From JAJDTR01 sp965220415 (GTDB taxonomy: Bacteria; Poribacteria; WGA-4E; JAJDTR01), in assembly GCA_965220415.1 (NCBI GenBank), contig OZ244829.1, forward strand, positions 5,642,001-5,706,000: 64,000 nt of DNA, given 5' to 3'. Both the position numbers and the translations under genes were made by a program. Shown piece by piece: positions 17,119 to 26,104 of the stretch; the stretch's first letter is position 1, and the number at the start of each line of letters is the position of its first letter. The notes under the pieces are model-generated. The model was not told the DNA's origin, ran no database searches, and saw only the letters and a program-made list of their open reading frames with translations.

Positions 17119-19185
17119 CTATCTTCTCGCTTGCCACTGACTGACTGGCGAGATGTCATTGTGCATTGCTACTGATTTCGGAGGATAACGTTCGGGGTCT
17201 TGGACGTTTACTTGCGACGGGGTTGCTATCGATTCCTCTATTTCACTCATTAGTCTTCGTGCCGCTGCTGCCGCTTTTGATGGTCGCTGGATGTTCTCGG
17301 CAATTGCGAAGATTTTTTGACAATAGGCCTCAACTCGCTCAACGTCTCCGGCCGAACACGCATCCTCAGCAGCATTCAAATAATAGATCGTTGCGTTCGA
17401 CCAACCCTCCTCAGCCGAACCATTGGATTCTCCATGCTTATAATGGTTGGCTGATAGAACACAATGAGTTGCAGCCTCTTCCCACAACTGTTGCCTGCTC
17501 AGAGACTCAGCGAGTTTGGCATAACAGTCCCCGGCCTTGTTCGCCATTGTTCTAGCACTTCCAGCGCGTTTAGCCGCAACATTAGCTAAACGAGCGCGGG
17601 CATAACAGTCCGCAGCCGCTTCCCAATCATCGGTGTCGATGAAGTGTGTGGCAGACTGAAGGTAAAATTCTGCAAGTTTCCTATATTCGGAACGTGCACG
17701 TTTGTTCTTCTGCCGCGTATAGTTCTCAGCCGTGCGGCAAATTTGAGCGGCCGCTCTCTCGTGAGGGTATTTCGTCTTCTCATGTAATGACCGCAATACT
17801 GACTCTGCCAGAAGTGGTTGCGTTGGGGACGAATCGGTAGTAGGCGCAAGTGGAAGATCTGAACCGTCGTCCCCTAAATCGCTTCCTGTCGAATCCGGTA
17901 TATCGTGAGATTGGTCAACGTGATTGGGCAGCGATCGTTTATCGAACCAAGTCTTAAGTTTCTCCACCTCAGTGGCAGACAATAGCTCGACTAAACGCAC
18001 GATTTCATTTGCCCTGGAAGGAGTTTTAGCAATCGTGAATGAGTCTATCAATGACCTGAAGATTTTCTTTACTTGATTCGAAAGTTCAAATTCCGCCGAA
18101 TAATGACTATGTACTTCTTTTAGTTCTCGTAACGCATCAACCGGATTGTGTTGATGGATATAATCGATAGCACGTTCATAGCATGCGCTAGTTTCCTGTT
18201 CAAGCTGGTGTCGTTTTTGCCGCTCCTCCTCGATTCGGTGCTGGTAATGGATTTCAAGTTCTATCCAACGCGCCAGATCAGGCGAAAGTCGTAGCTCCTC
18301 TCGCGTTCTGGAAAGCTTCTCATCGATCGAATCAGTGTTCGGCGATTGGGTTAACTCTTCGCGCACTGTCTTTGCATACCACGTGGCACGAATGGCATCC
18401 AGATCCTGGTACATTTCCGTAGCGCTCTGGTAACGGGAGTTAACATTTCTGTGCAAGACCTTCTGTAGAAAACCGTGTAATTCTTCAGGCACTTCATGGT
18501 GGAACCCAATTACTGCATCAAGTTTTTTTATCTTTATTTCATCATGATTTCGCCCCCGGAACGGAAATTGTCCAGTCAACATTTCATATAGAACCAGCCC
18601 TAATGAATAGAGGTCTACGCGATAGTCGTATTCTCCGTCATACTGCTCAGGCGCCATATATTTCCGCGTGCCTGTGACTGTTGCCGCAATGTCGTCCGTT
18701 GCTTCAAGTATGCACGCCACCCCAAAATCGCCGAGTTTCGCCGTGCCATCGGATGTCAAGAGGATGTTCTGAGGTTTGATATCTCGATGGATGATGTTCT
18801 GTGCATGTACCGCGGTAAGCCCTCGACAGATATCTAAGGCAATATTGACCGCACGACTAGCGGAAAACGATTCGGCGACCATTCGCTCATGGAGTGTAGA
18901 ACCGTCTATGTACTCCATAACAATATAAGCGATGTATTCATCTTCGCCCGGTTCGACTGTATGAATGGAGACAATGTTTTCATGTCCCCAATTCAACGTC
19001 ATGGCGCTCAGTTCAGTCATCAAATAGCGCAGTCGTCCCGACGGATAAACTGACTTGGGTAACGCCTTGATAGCTACAATACGATTTGTAAGTTCTTCCT
19101 TAGCGCGGAAAACGGAGGCAAAACTGCCGTTGTTGATTAACTTTTCAATCCGATATTTCCCCATGACCAATCCGTTGATTTGCAT
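17119..19185 (-). CDS. Serine/threonine protein kinase with C-terminal helical (TPR-like) repeats
   Basis: 688 residues. Residues 1-270 are a Hanks-type kinase: a loose glycine loop (INNGSFASVF), VAIKAL with the ATP-anchoring Lys, HRDIKPQN catalytic loop, DFG and APEQYDG. Residues about 300-370 are charged helices, and 480-640 contain several TPR-like helix pairs (FYLQSATHFIDTDDWEAAAD, CYAKLAESLSRQQLWEEA). There is no transmembrane segment or PASTA domain, so it is probably cytoplasmic and binds partners through the helical region. GGAGGTGA lies 7 bases before ATG 19185. A good promoter precedes it (19243-19271). Confidence 0.93.
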   Translation of the reverse strand: MQINGLVMGKYRIEKLINNGSFASVFRAKEELTNRIVAIKALPKSVYPSGRLRYLMTELSAMTLNWGHENIVSIHTVEPGEDEYIAYIVMEYIDGSTLHERMVAESFSASRAVNIALDICRGLTAVHAQNIIHRDIKPQNILLTSDGTAKLGDFGVACILEATDDIAATVTGTRKYMAPEQYDGEYDYRVDLYSLGLVLYEMLTGQFPFRGRNHDEIKIKKLDAVIGFHHEVPEELHGFLQKVLHRNVNSRYQSATEMYQDLDAIRATWYAKTVREELTQSPNTDSIDEKLSRTREELRLSPDLARWIELEIHYQHRIEEERQKRHQLEQETSACYERAIDYIHQHNPVDALRELKEVHSHYSAEFELSNQVKKIFRSLIDSFTIAKTPSRANEIVRLVELLSATEVEKLKTWFDKRSLPNHVDQSHDIPDSTGSDLGDDGSDLPLAPTTDSSPTQPLLAESVLRSLHEKTKYPHERAAAQICRTAENYTRQKNKRARSEYRKLAEFYLQSATHFIDTDDWEAAADCYARARLANVAAKRAGSARTMANKAGDCYAKLAESLSRQQLWEEAATHCVLSANHYKHGESNGSAEEGWSNATIYYLNAAEDACSAGDVERVEAYCQKIFAIAENIQRPSKAAAAARRLMSEIEESIATPSQVNVQDPERYPPKSVAMHNDISPVSQWQARR

Positions 19186-19242
19186 GGCTACATCACCTCC
19201 ATCCGTCTGAAAGCACTCAGATTTCGTTCTCGTGCAAAGGAG

Positions 19243-19271
19243 AGAGTATCACAAAATCACTTTAGTGTCAA
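19243..19271 (-). promoter_or_regulatory. Sigma-70-like promoter for the Ser/Thr kinase gene
   Basis: On the minus strand, TTGACA (19266-19271), a 17-bp spacer and TACTCT (19243-19248) with an extended TG at the -10. The start codon lies about 58 bp downstream. It is back to back with the plus-strand promoter at 19293. Confidence 0.65.
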
Positions 19272-19292
19272 TGCCAAATTATCGAATTATTG

Positions 19293-19321
19293 TTGTCATT
19301 GGTGGAGCGATGTGCTATACT
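19293..19321 (+). promoter_or_regulatory. Sigma-70-like promoter toward the CNNM/CorC genes
   Basis: TTGTCA (19293-19298), 17-bp spacer, TATACT (19316-19321). The gene at 19510 starts about 190 bp downstream, leaving a long leader with no recognised motif. Confidence 0.5.
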
Positions 19322-19509
19322 TGGCCGAGATTTGCCAAATTCAAGGGGTGTGCCTATGGGGTTTCACAGGTTTGAATACATCGTGTATTCGCGTCCTCAA
19401 GCCCCCGATTGTCCTCCGATAAGACGTACGCGGGATTTCTGCCGCATAGAACGTGCAAATCATCGGAATTTCAATATGCCGGCCCATTGTATTTTGAAAT
19501 CCATCAAAC

Positions 19510-20898
19510 ATGGAAATTGACCAACCCTTGCCCCAGTTGATAGGATTGGGGTTGCTTCTTTTTCTTTCCGGCTTTTTCTCGGGGTCAGAGACCGCGCTAT
19601 GCGCACTGACAAAGGTTCAAGTAGAACGTCTTCGGGCCGAAAAGAAGAAGAATAGCATTGCTATTGTCAATTTCGTCGACAATCCCCGCCGTTTGTTCAT
19701 AACTCTCCTACTCGGCAACACGCTAGTCAACGTAGCCTTTGCAACGATTGCTTATTGGCTAATTCGTGATTTGCCGGTTTTTGAACACCTCAAGAAACTC
19801 AATAATGACGTTCTTAAACATGCCGCTGAGTTTGTTGTTGGAACGGTATTGATTGTCCCGCCATTATTAGTCTTCGGTGAGATTGTCCCCAAAACTCACG
19901 CCATCAGACATCCGGAGTTCTTTGCCCGCATCACTGCTCGTTCTCTATGGAGTTTCTCCATAGTAATCTCACCCCTTCGCGCTTTTCTACGCGTTATCGT
20001 CGATTTCCTAATGCCCTTGTTCGGCGCTGATCATACTCCAAAAACAGAGCGCTTGACCACCGGTGATTTCAAGACCATTCTTGACATGAATCAAGTCAAG
20101 GGACTGCAAGCTGATGAGCGGACAATTCTCAGCAATGTCCTTGAATTGCGGACAATCGAAGCTAAAGAAATTATGGTGGCGCGGACCGAGATGATTGCAC
20201 TTGACATCTCGGCGACAATCCAAGAAGCGTTGGCGAAAGCCCAAGAGTTCGGTTTCTCCCGAATCCCAATCTACCGGAAGCAGATAGATGACACATGCGG
20301 AATTTTTCAGGCCAAAGACATACCGCTATGGCGACATGTGAACATCCGGAAAATGACTTTAGCGACATTCCTAAATCGTCGTCATCTTCTAGGAGGTCCT
20401 CAGGTAGAAAACACTCTTGTACGCCAGCCCGTTTTTGTTCTTGAAACGATGAAACTCGCAGATCTTCTGTTGGAACTTACGCGACAGAAAACAAAAATGG
20501 CAATACTTTTAGATGAATACGGCGGCGTCTCTGGTGTTGCCACGATCGAAGACATCCTCGAACACTTGGTTGGCGACATCGTTGATGAACATGATACCAC
20601 GCTCAAGTCACCTAACATTATCTTAAACCCGGACAACCCATCGCTCATTGAGGTTTCCGGTAGGGTCAGCGTCAAGTCTATCAACCAAGAGTTACGCCTA
20701 ACGCTTGACGAAGACATCGCGGACACCATTGGAGGATATGTTCTTGCTCTTTTTGGTCGCGTGCCTGCGGTGGCAGAATCTGAGCAAGACGAAAACGATA
20801 TCCGATTTGAGATTGCCGCGATGGATGGGAACTTCGTTGGAGTTGTAATTATGACGCTCCCTCAACAAACTGAATCCGGTTTGAGTGCTACTGTGTAG
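19510..20898 (+). CDS. CNNM/CorC-HlyC-family membrane protein (DUF21 + CBS pair), copy 1
   Basis: 462 residues. The N-terminal DUF21/CNNM domain has three to four hydrophobic segments (GLGLLLFLSGFFSGSETAL opens it). Then come the linker QADERTILSNVLELRTIEAKEIMV, two CBS domains (about 215-340, with LDEYGGVSGVATIEDILEHLVGDI split over the second) and a C-terminal CorC_HlyC domain. The family is linked to magnesium and other divalent cation efflux; the hemolysin label is historical. It is followed 107 bp later by a paralogue. Confidence 0.9.
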   Translation: MEIDQPLPQLIGLGLLLFLSGFFSGSETALCALTKVQVERLRAEKKKNSIAIVNFVDNPRRLFITLLLGNTLVNVAFATIAYWLIRDLPVFEHLKKLNNDVLKHAAEFVVGTVLIVPPLLVFGEIVPKTHAIRHPEFFARITARSLWSFSIVISPLRAFLRVIVDFLMPLFGADHTPKTERLTTGDFKTILDMNQVKGLQADERTILSNVLELRTIEAKEIMVARTEMIALDISATIQEALAKAQEFGFSRIPIYRKQIDDTCGIFQAKDIPLWRHVNIRKMTLATFLNRRHLLGGPQVENTLVRQPVFVLETMKLADLLLELTRQKTKMAILLDEYGGVSGVATIEDILEHLVGDIVDEHDTTLKSPNIILNPDNPSLIEVSGRVSVKSINQELRLTLDEDIADTIGGYVLALFGRVPAVAESEQDENDIRFEIAAMDGNFVGVVIMTLPQQTESGLSATV

Positions 20899-21004
20899 AC
20901 AGAATACTAACGTTAGCACAGGACCGGCGTTTGTCACATCCGCTTCTTTTCGATTTCACGAATTCGTGCGTACAGAGTAATTTGGCTGTGCCGAAGATGC
21001 TACA

Positions 21005-22405
21005 ATGAATCGAGTTCATATTTTACGAATTGCCTTCATTCTAGTTTGTTGCTTTTTTCTGGCTGGCGCGACGAGTCTTGGCGAGCCGGGGGCGGCATGG
21101 GAGAATAAACTTTTCCAGTTTGTTCTTCTCTTGGGCGGACTGATAATTTTTGTTGTTCTATCAGCCTTCTATTCGGGATCGGAGACGGCGACAGTTTCCC
21201 TTGATAAGCTCAAGATATATCAGCTTGCCGAACAGGGAGATAAAAAAGCCCAGATAGTGAAAAAACTAGTCGACACACCTGAGAAAACTCTTGGGATGAC
21301 GTTAGTAGGCACCAACATCGCAAATGTATTGGCATCTCAGATGGGGCTGTTATTTGTAATTGCACTGTTGCAAATGTCTACTTTGCGGACAAACGAACAG
21401 GCAGTGGCAACCTTGATTTCTACTGCGTTAATCTTGGTTTTCGGCGAGCTTCTACCGAAAACAGTTTTTCGGGTAAAAGCCAACGCTCTCGCGCTACGCT
21501 ACGCAGTTCCGTTGAGAATGTCCAACATAATCTTACGTCCAATCGTTAATGGGATAACGCATCTTACTAGCATCCTAGTCCGAATCGGGGAAAGGCGAGC
21601 GACTCCGACTTCACCCGATGCCCAACGTGACGAATTACGGCTGTTAGCGTCAATGGGAGAACAATCAGGTGGAATCTTGGAAGACCAACGACGTATGATT
21701 CACAGTGTTCTCAATCTCCATAATCGTACAGTCGAACAGGTGATGGTACCCTTGGTTGACATTGTCGCAGTTGAAAAGGACACAGACGTTGACACATTCT
21801 TGAAAATCGCGGCCGAAGCGGGCTTCTCACGTATACCTGTTTACGAAGATCAAGTCAACAATATAATCGGGATTGTTCACCTGCTAGACGTTATCTATTC
21901 GAACGACAACTCCCAAAGCCTTGATTCGTTTATTCGACCCGACCTTCAATTCGTTCCGGCATCAAAGACTACAAATGTCCTTCTCAAAGAAATTCAGCAG
22001 AGTCATCATACTATGGTGTTCGTCGTGGATGAATATGGAGGGATCGTGGGATTGAGCACTGTGGAAGATTTGGTCGAGGAAATCGTAGGTGAACTGTCCG
22101 ATGAACGGGACCAACGGGACGAGCCTGAGATACTCCACGTGATTGGCCCACGTCTATTGGAATGTGACGGACGAGCGGAAATTGGTGTACTGTCGGACCA
22201 ATATGGGGTGCCAATCCCGCTAGGAGATTACGAGACTGTAGCGGGCTACATCCTTGACCGAATGGGAAGCATTCCAAAGCCGGGTGACAGGATCGAAACG
22301 GATGAGTTGCTAATCACGATTTCGGACGTTGACTCGCGTCGTATCCGCAAAGTTCGGATACGCAGCAAAGCGGGAAACTTCGTGAAATCTGGAACGAAGA
22401 GGTAA
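21005..22405 (+). CDS. CNNM/CorC-HlyC-family membrane protein (DUF21 + CBS pair), copy 2
   Basis: 466 residues with the same order as the preceding gene: N-terminal hydrophobic helix, DUF21 domain (FYSGSETATVSLDKL), GGILEDQRRMIHSVLNL linker, CBS pair (VDEYGGIVGLSTVEDLVEEI in the second) and CorC_HlyC tail. It has an additional N-terminal hydrophobic segment compared with copy 1. The pair in tandem may form a heteromer or have arisen by duplication; sequence divergence suggests the duplication is old. The role is probably divalent cation homeostasis. Confidence 0.9.
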   Translation: MNRVHILRIAFILVCCFFLAGATSLGEPGAAWENKLFQFVLLLGGLIIFVVLSAFYSGSETATVSLDKLKIYQLAEQGDKKAQIVKKLVDTPEKTLGMTLVGTNIANVLASQMGLLFVIALLQMSTLRTNEQAVATLISTALILVFGELLPKTVFRVKANALALRYAVPLRMSNIILRPIVNGITHLTSILVRIGERRATPTSPDAQRDELRLLASMGEQSGGILEDQRRMIHSVLNLHNRTVEQVMVPLVDIVAVEKDTDVDTFLKIAAEAGFSRIPVYEDQVNNIIGIVHLLDVIYSNDNSQSLDSFIRPDLQFVPASKTTNVLLKEIQQSHHTMVFVVDEYGGIVGLSTVEDLVEEIVGELSDERDQRDEPEILHVIGPRLLECDGRAEIGVLSDQYGVPIPLGDYETVAGYILDRMGSIPKPGDRIETDELLITISDVDSRRIRKVRIRSKAGNFVKSGTKR

Positions 22406-22446
22406 GGTTTGGAGACAAACTGTGTTTAGCGTGCAAGCAGCCTTAA

Positions 22447-23172
22447 CTACAAGATGCCGAGCGGTGGCGCTACTTTTATCTCCTCGATAACCATACCCAA
22501 GGGTAGCTTCGCAACTGACAGAATCGCCTCTGCTACATGTGCAGGTTTCAACATCTGGTCAAAATCCGGATGTTCATCCGTGCCGTCCCAAAACGACGTG
22601 TGAGTGGCTCCCGGTAACACTGCTGTCACCCGAATGTTTTCCTCGCGCACTTCCTCCGATAAGACTCTAGTCAATGCCAAGGCTCCTGCTTTAGCCGCGC
22701 AATAAGCTCCTGTAGCACTAAAGGTAGTTGTTGCAGCCACGGACAATACATTGATGATTTGACCCGATTTACGACTGAGCATCGGTTCAAGGACGTGTTT
22801 TGAACAGAGAAAAAGGCTAGTGAGATTTGACTCGATCACCGTTCCCCAACTAGCCAACTCGAACTCCGCAACCTTTCCAAATTTTCCCTGCCCGGCGTTA
22901 TTCACCAAAATATCAATTTGACCGAAACGTTCAACAGCGGAGCGTACCAACCGCTCAACCTGTTGTGATTGAGTAACATCAACGGTCACCGCCAGAGCCT
23001 CACCCCCATTCTCGCAGATGCGTTGAGCAATGGCTTCTACTTCGGACGTTGTCCGTGCAGCCAATATAACTCTCGCTCCAGCATTGCCAAAGGCAATCGC
23101 GGTTTTGGCACCAATACCACGGGATGCACCAGTAACGATCGCGACTTGATTCCTTAGTGTCTGTTCATCCAT
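22447..23172 (-). CDS. SDR-family oxidoreductase (candidate pterin or ketoacyl reductase)
   Basis: 241 residues, classical short-chain dehydrogenase. The cofactor motif TGASRGIG, NNAG, a catalytic Ser region (NVLSVAA) and YCAAK are all in place. The Arg following the first glycine motif region (LAARTTSEV) favours NADP. The C-terminus ends IKVAPPLGIL. FabG-like and sepiapterin-reductase-like functions cannot be separated from sequence. It lies on the same strand 151 bp downstream of folE and the PTPS-like gene, so a pterin-reducing role is possible but not shown. Confidence 0.88.
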   Translation of the reverse strand: MDEQTLRNQVAIVTGASRGIGAKTAIAFGNAGARVILAARTTSEVEAIAQRICENGGEALAVTVDVTQSQQVERLVRSAVERFGQIDILVNNAGQGKFGKVAEFELASWGTVIESNLTSLFLCSKHVLEPMLSRKSGQIINVLSVAATTTFSATGAYCAAKAGALALTRVLSEEVREENIRVTAVLPGATHTSFWDGTDEHPDFDQMLKPAHVAEAILSVAKLPLGMVIEEIKVAPPLGIL

Positions 23173-23323
23173 GGCCGATCCAATTCCCGCGCATACTACG
23201 CGTCATGATTTGTGGAATCAGGTATATTCTCCAGTTCAGCCTTAGGTAGTTAAATTCATCGAAATACAGTATTCGACGCTATATTGAGGGGTATGAGTTC
23301 GCCTCAAAGAATTCGGCTAGGAC

Positions 23324-24019
23324 TCATGTTGACTGGCAACTCTGCATAAATTCTGCCCGCGTTGAATCTTTATCTCTGAATGCCCCTAACATGACGTTTG
23401 TTATGGTCTTGGAATTCTGTTTCTCGACGCCACGAATCATCATACACATATGTTGCGCCTCAATGACTACGGCAACTCCGAGCGGTTGAAGTGCTTCATC
23501 TAATGTCTTGGCAATCTGGTCAGTCAAGCGCTCTTGTACCTGTAGCCGGCGAGCAAACATATCCACTATTCGAGGTATCTTGCTTAAACCGATTATCTTT
23601 TTAGTGGGGATGTAGCCCACATGACAGTTGCCGAAGAACGGTAGGATATGATGCTCGCACAAACTGTAGAACTCAATGTTCTTTACGATAATCATGTCAT
23701 CGTATTCTTCATCGAAAACCGCCTCGTTCAGAACTTTCTTAATATCTTGATTATACCCCTGGGTCAGAAAGGAAAGCGCCGTAGCTGCGCGGCGGGGAGT
23801 TCTGATGAGCCCACCCCGCGAGGGATCCTCGCCGATGTGCATCAAGATTTTCTCGTAAATGTCTTCCAATTGGGGATCCACTAAAGCAAATTCATCATCG
23901 ACCGATGCATTGGCATACGCGTGGAGCATTGCCCGATGTTCGGTGACTTGCGACGGGGTATCCGTAGCATCAAGGGCTTCCGGTTCTGACGTAAGTTCTG
24001 TTTCTTTGGTAGCATTCAT
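23324..24019 (-). CDS. folE: GTP cyclohydrolase I
   Basis: 231 residues from the ATG at 24017-24019. The first 45 residues are a poorly conserved extension. The catalytic core has the zinc Cys/His set (FYSLCEHHILPF, later EAQHMCMMIRG), YIPTKKIIGLSKIPR and QVQERLTDQIA. It opens GTP to 7,8-dihydroneopterin triphosphate, precursor of folate, biopterin and 7-deazaguanine compounds. Its ATG overlaps the TGA of the upstream PTPS-like gene as ATGA (24016-24019), a sign of translational coupling. Confidence 0.97.
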   Translation of the reverse strand: MNATKETELTSEPEALDATDTPSQVTEHRAMLHAYANASVDDEFALVDPQLEDIYEKILMHIGEDPSRGGLIRTPRRAATALSFLTQGYNQDIKKVLNEAVFDEEYDDMIIVKNIEFYSLCEHHILPFFGNCHVGYIPTKKIIGLSKIPRIVDMFARRLQVQERLTDQIAKTLDEALQPLGVAVVIEAQHMCMMIRGVEKQNSKTITNVMLGAFRDKDSTRAEFMQSCQST

Positions 24020-24858
24020 GGACAATCAGCCTCTGGCAATTCGCCGTAATAATCAAAATGATTCCTAGGCGTTTCTTTCAATCGAAGCCTATGCAAGATA
24101 ATGGGTTTCAAGGGTTCTTCAAGAAGATCCCAGATCACCTTCACAAAGTTCTCGGAGGTCGGATTAAGCGCCTCGAATTCGGGTGTGTCAAGGTTTAGAT
24201 GTCTATGGTCGAATCGCGCATGAATCTGTTTTTGAACAATTTCATCAAGGAATCCCGGCGCAACAACCATTCCTGTTTTGGGATGGACCTCTCCCTTAAC
24301 CATAACTTCAAGAACATAGTTATGGCCATGCCCATGTGGATTATTACACTTGCCAAAAATTTCGCGATTCTCGTCTTCACTCAGAACTTGGCTGTGTAGA
24401 CGATGCGATGCACTAAAATCATAAACTTTCGTGAGATAAACCATCCGTTTCTTTCCAAAATAGTCGGCAAACAGAGCCGAATCTTCGTAAATCCGAACGC
24501 GGTACAAATTAGTCGATTTCGAACATGATCCAAACGTGTTCCATATCTCAATTGCTATGTTTTCGAGGGTAGGTTGTAGATGCGAATCGTATGCAAATAC
24601 CGGATGTTGGAGGTTAATGTGTTTGTGATCGAAATGAGTGAGCACTCGGTCTCTAAGGAGTTGGTCAAGATCGGCTAGATTGATGACCATTCCATCACTA
24701 TTAGAAACCGCCCCCTTGATCGTCGCTTCCACAACATAATTGTGGCCATGGTCGTTGGTGGCAGGGCCAAACAACTCGTAATTTTCTTTATCGCTAAGTT
24801 CGGGGATGCGAAGCGCGTGTGAGGCTTCGAAAGCTACTTGGCGGGTGAGATAGTGCAT
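24016..24858 (-). CDS. Tandem two-domain 6-pyruvoyl-tetrahydropterin synthase/QueD-like protein
   Basis: 280 residues made of two fused PTPS domains (about 1-137 and 143-280); most family members have one. Domain 2 has the full motif: SASHRL, CNNPHGHGHNY with Cys171 as nucleophile and the zinc histidines, FDHRHLN and the PTSEN Glu. Domain 1 keeps EASHAL, HGHNY, FDHKHIN and PTLEN but has Ala33 where the Cys belongs. So domain 1 may bind zinc or substrate but is probably inactive or changed. The CNNP-x-GHGHNY form resembles biopterin-type PTPS as much as QueD. It is coupled to folE, its substrate supplier. Confidence 0.92.
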   Translation of the reverse strand: MHYLTRQVAFEASHALRIPELSDKENYELFGPATNDHGHNYVVEATIKGAVSNSDGMVINLADLDQLLRDRVLTHFDHKHINLQHPVFAYDSHLQPTLENIAIEIWNTFGSCSKSTNLYRVRIYEDSALFADYFGKKRMVYLTKVYDFSASHRLHSQVLSEDENREIFGKCNNPHGHGHNYVLEVMVKGEVHPKTGMVVAPGFLDEIVQKQIHARFDHRHLNLDTPEFEALNPTSENFVKVIWDLLEEPLKPIILHRLRLKETPRNHFDYYGELPEADCP

Positions 24859-25060
24859 GAAATAAACTGGTTCGCCTTAACTTGAAACATCAAGACTTTC
24901 GGGGCAAAACTTGGCATTGAGCGCGAATTTAACCATCGGCCAGGCAGGCAGGAGACATCAACTCGTTGTCCCCTTGCCTAACCCATGAACAAGTTTTAGC
25001 GTATCGTCCGACGCATTTGAAACACATACATTTCGCACGAAACGTCTCTCCTCGGTTTGC

Positions 25061-25720
25061 CTAATCAGGCTGAGGAACCACACGCAAGTAAGGCTTAACG
25101 GTCTTCCATCCGTCCGGGTATACCTCTTTAGCTTCCTCGTTGGACACGGCCGGCACGATAATCACGTCGCCACCCATTTCCCAGTTTGCAGGCGTCGCAA
25201 CTTTGCGACCCGCCGTCAACTGCATCGAGTCAAGAACACGGAGGATTTCGTCAAAGTTACGCCCGGTGGTCATCGGGTATGTCAGCATGAGTTTGATGGT
25301 TTTGTCCGGGCCAATCACAAATACCGACCGCACCGTCGCATTATTGACAGCCGTACGTCCCTCCGATGTCCCAGGTTCGTCGGCAGGTAGCATATTATAC
25401 AACTTGGCTACTGCCAATTCTGTGTCCCCAATCATCGGATAAGTGACGGCGTGACCTTGTGTTTCTTCAATATCCTTTGACCACTCCACGTGGTCTTCCA
25501 CGGGATCGACGCTGAGACCGATAATCTTGCAATTGCGCTTTTCAAATTCAGATGTCAACCCCGCCATATATCCCAACTCAGTTGTGCAAACGGGGGTAAA
25601 GTCTTTCGGATGGGAAAACAGCACTGCCCAACCATCCCCAATCCATTCATGAAAGTCTATCGTGCCTTGAGTGGTCTCGGCTGTAAAGTTCGGGGCTTCG
25701 TCGTTGATTCTTAGTGACAT
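25061..25720 (-). CDS. 1-Cys peroxiredoxin (Prx6-type)
   Basis: 219 residues from ATG 25720, with AAGGAG 7 bases upstream. The peroxidatic Cys45 is in HPKDFTPVCTTELG. The long C-terminal domain (the VRSVFVIGPDKTIKL and GRNFDEILRVLDS region, ending VKPYLRVVPQPD) is the Prx6 form. It has no resolving Cys at the 2-Cys position, so reduction must come from an external thiol. It detoxifies hydrogen peroxide and organic peroxides. A promoter is visible 144 bp upstream; it is a single-gene unit. Confidence 0.95.
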   Translation of the reverse strand: MSLRINDEAPNFTAETTQGTIDFHEWIGDGWAVLFSHPKDFTPVCTTELGYMAGLTSEFEKRNCKIIGLSVDPVEDHVEWSKDIEETQGHAVTYPMIGDTELAVAKLYNMLPADEPGTSEGRTAVNNATVRSVFVIGPDKTIKLMLTYPMTTGRNFDEILRVLDSMQLTAGRKVATPANWEMGGDVIIVPAVSNEEAKEVYPDGWKTVKPYLRVVPQPD

Positions 25721-25863
25721 TTTCACTCTCCTTCGTTATCGAATGTGCCGAAATACGTCGACGGGCGGCGCCGACGTGCGATAAAAATCATTGAAACTTG
25801 TTCTTCCGGTGCGTATGTCCGTTTGTGGACTGCCATTCTAGCGGGATTTATCTTATGCGTGAA

Positions 25864-25892
25864 AGTATAACGCATCTCGTGTCGGAAGGCAA
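25864..25892 (-). promoter_or_regulatory. Sigma-70-like promoter for the peroxiredoxin gene
   Basis: On the minus strand TTGCCT (25887-25892), 17-bp spacer, TATACT (25864-25869). The distance to ATG 25720 is about 144 bp. Confidence 0.55.
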
Positions 25893-26104
25893 GCGGTTCT
25901 TTACACGTATTTCGGCCGCGAAACTGGGTGTCGGAGCCATGCAATGTATAGTTGGCGTTCGTTAGAAAGGAAATCCTCATTAAGTGTTCAGGCGGATATG
26001 AACGGTATTCGGATGATAAAATATGAACAAGGAGGAATTGGCGTCTGACGGCTTGTGAAGGCGGAAGATTATGCAATTATCAAACGACAAACGGCAGTTC
26101 GGTT

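Noticed and set aside
25723..26076. 117-codon minus-strand ORF upstream of the peroxiredoxin
   Set aside because: Overlaps the promoter region, has no family similarity, and ends in the peroxiredoxin start.
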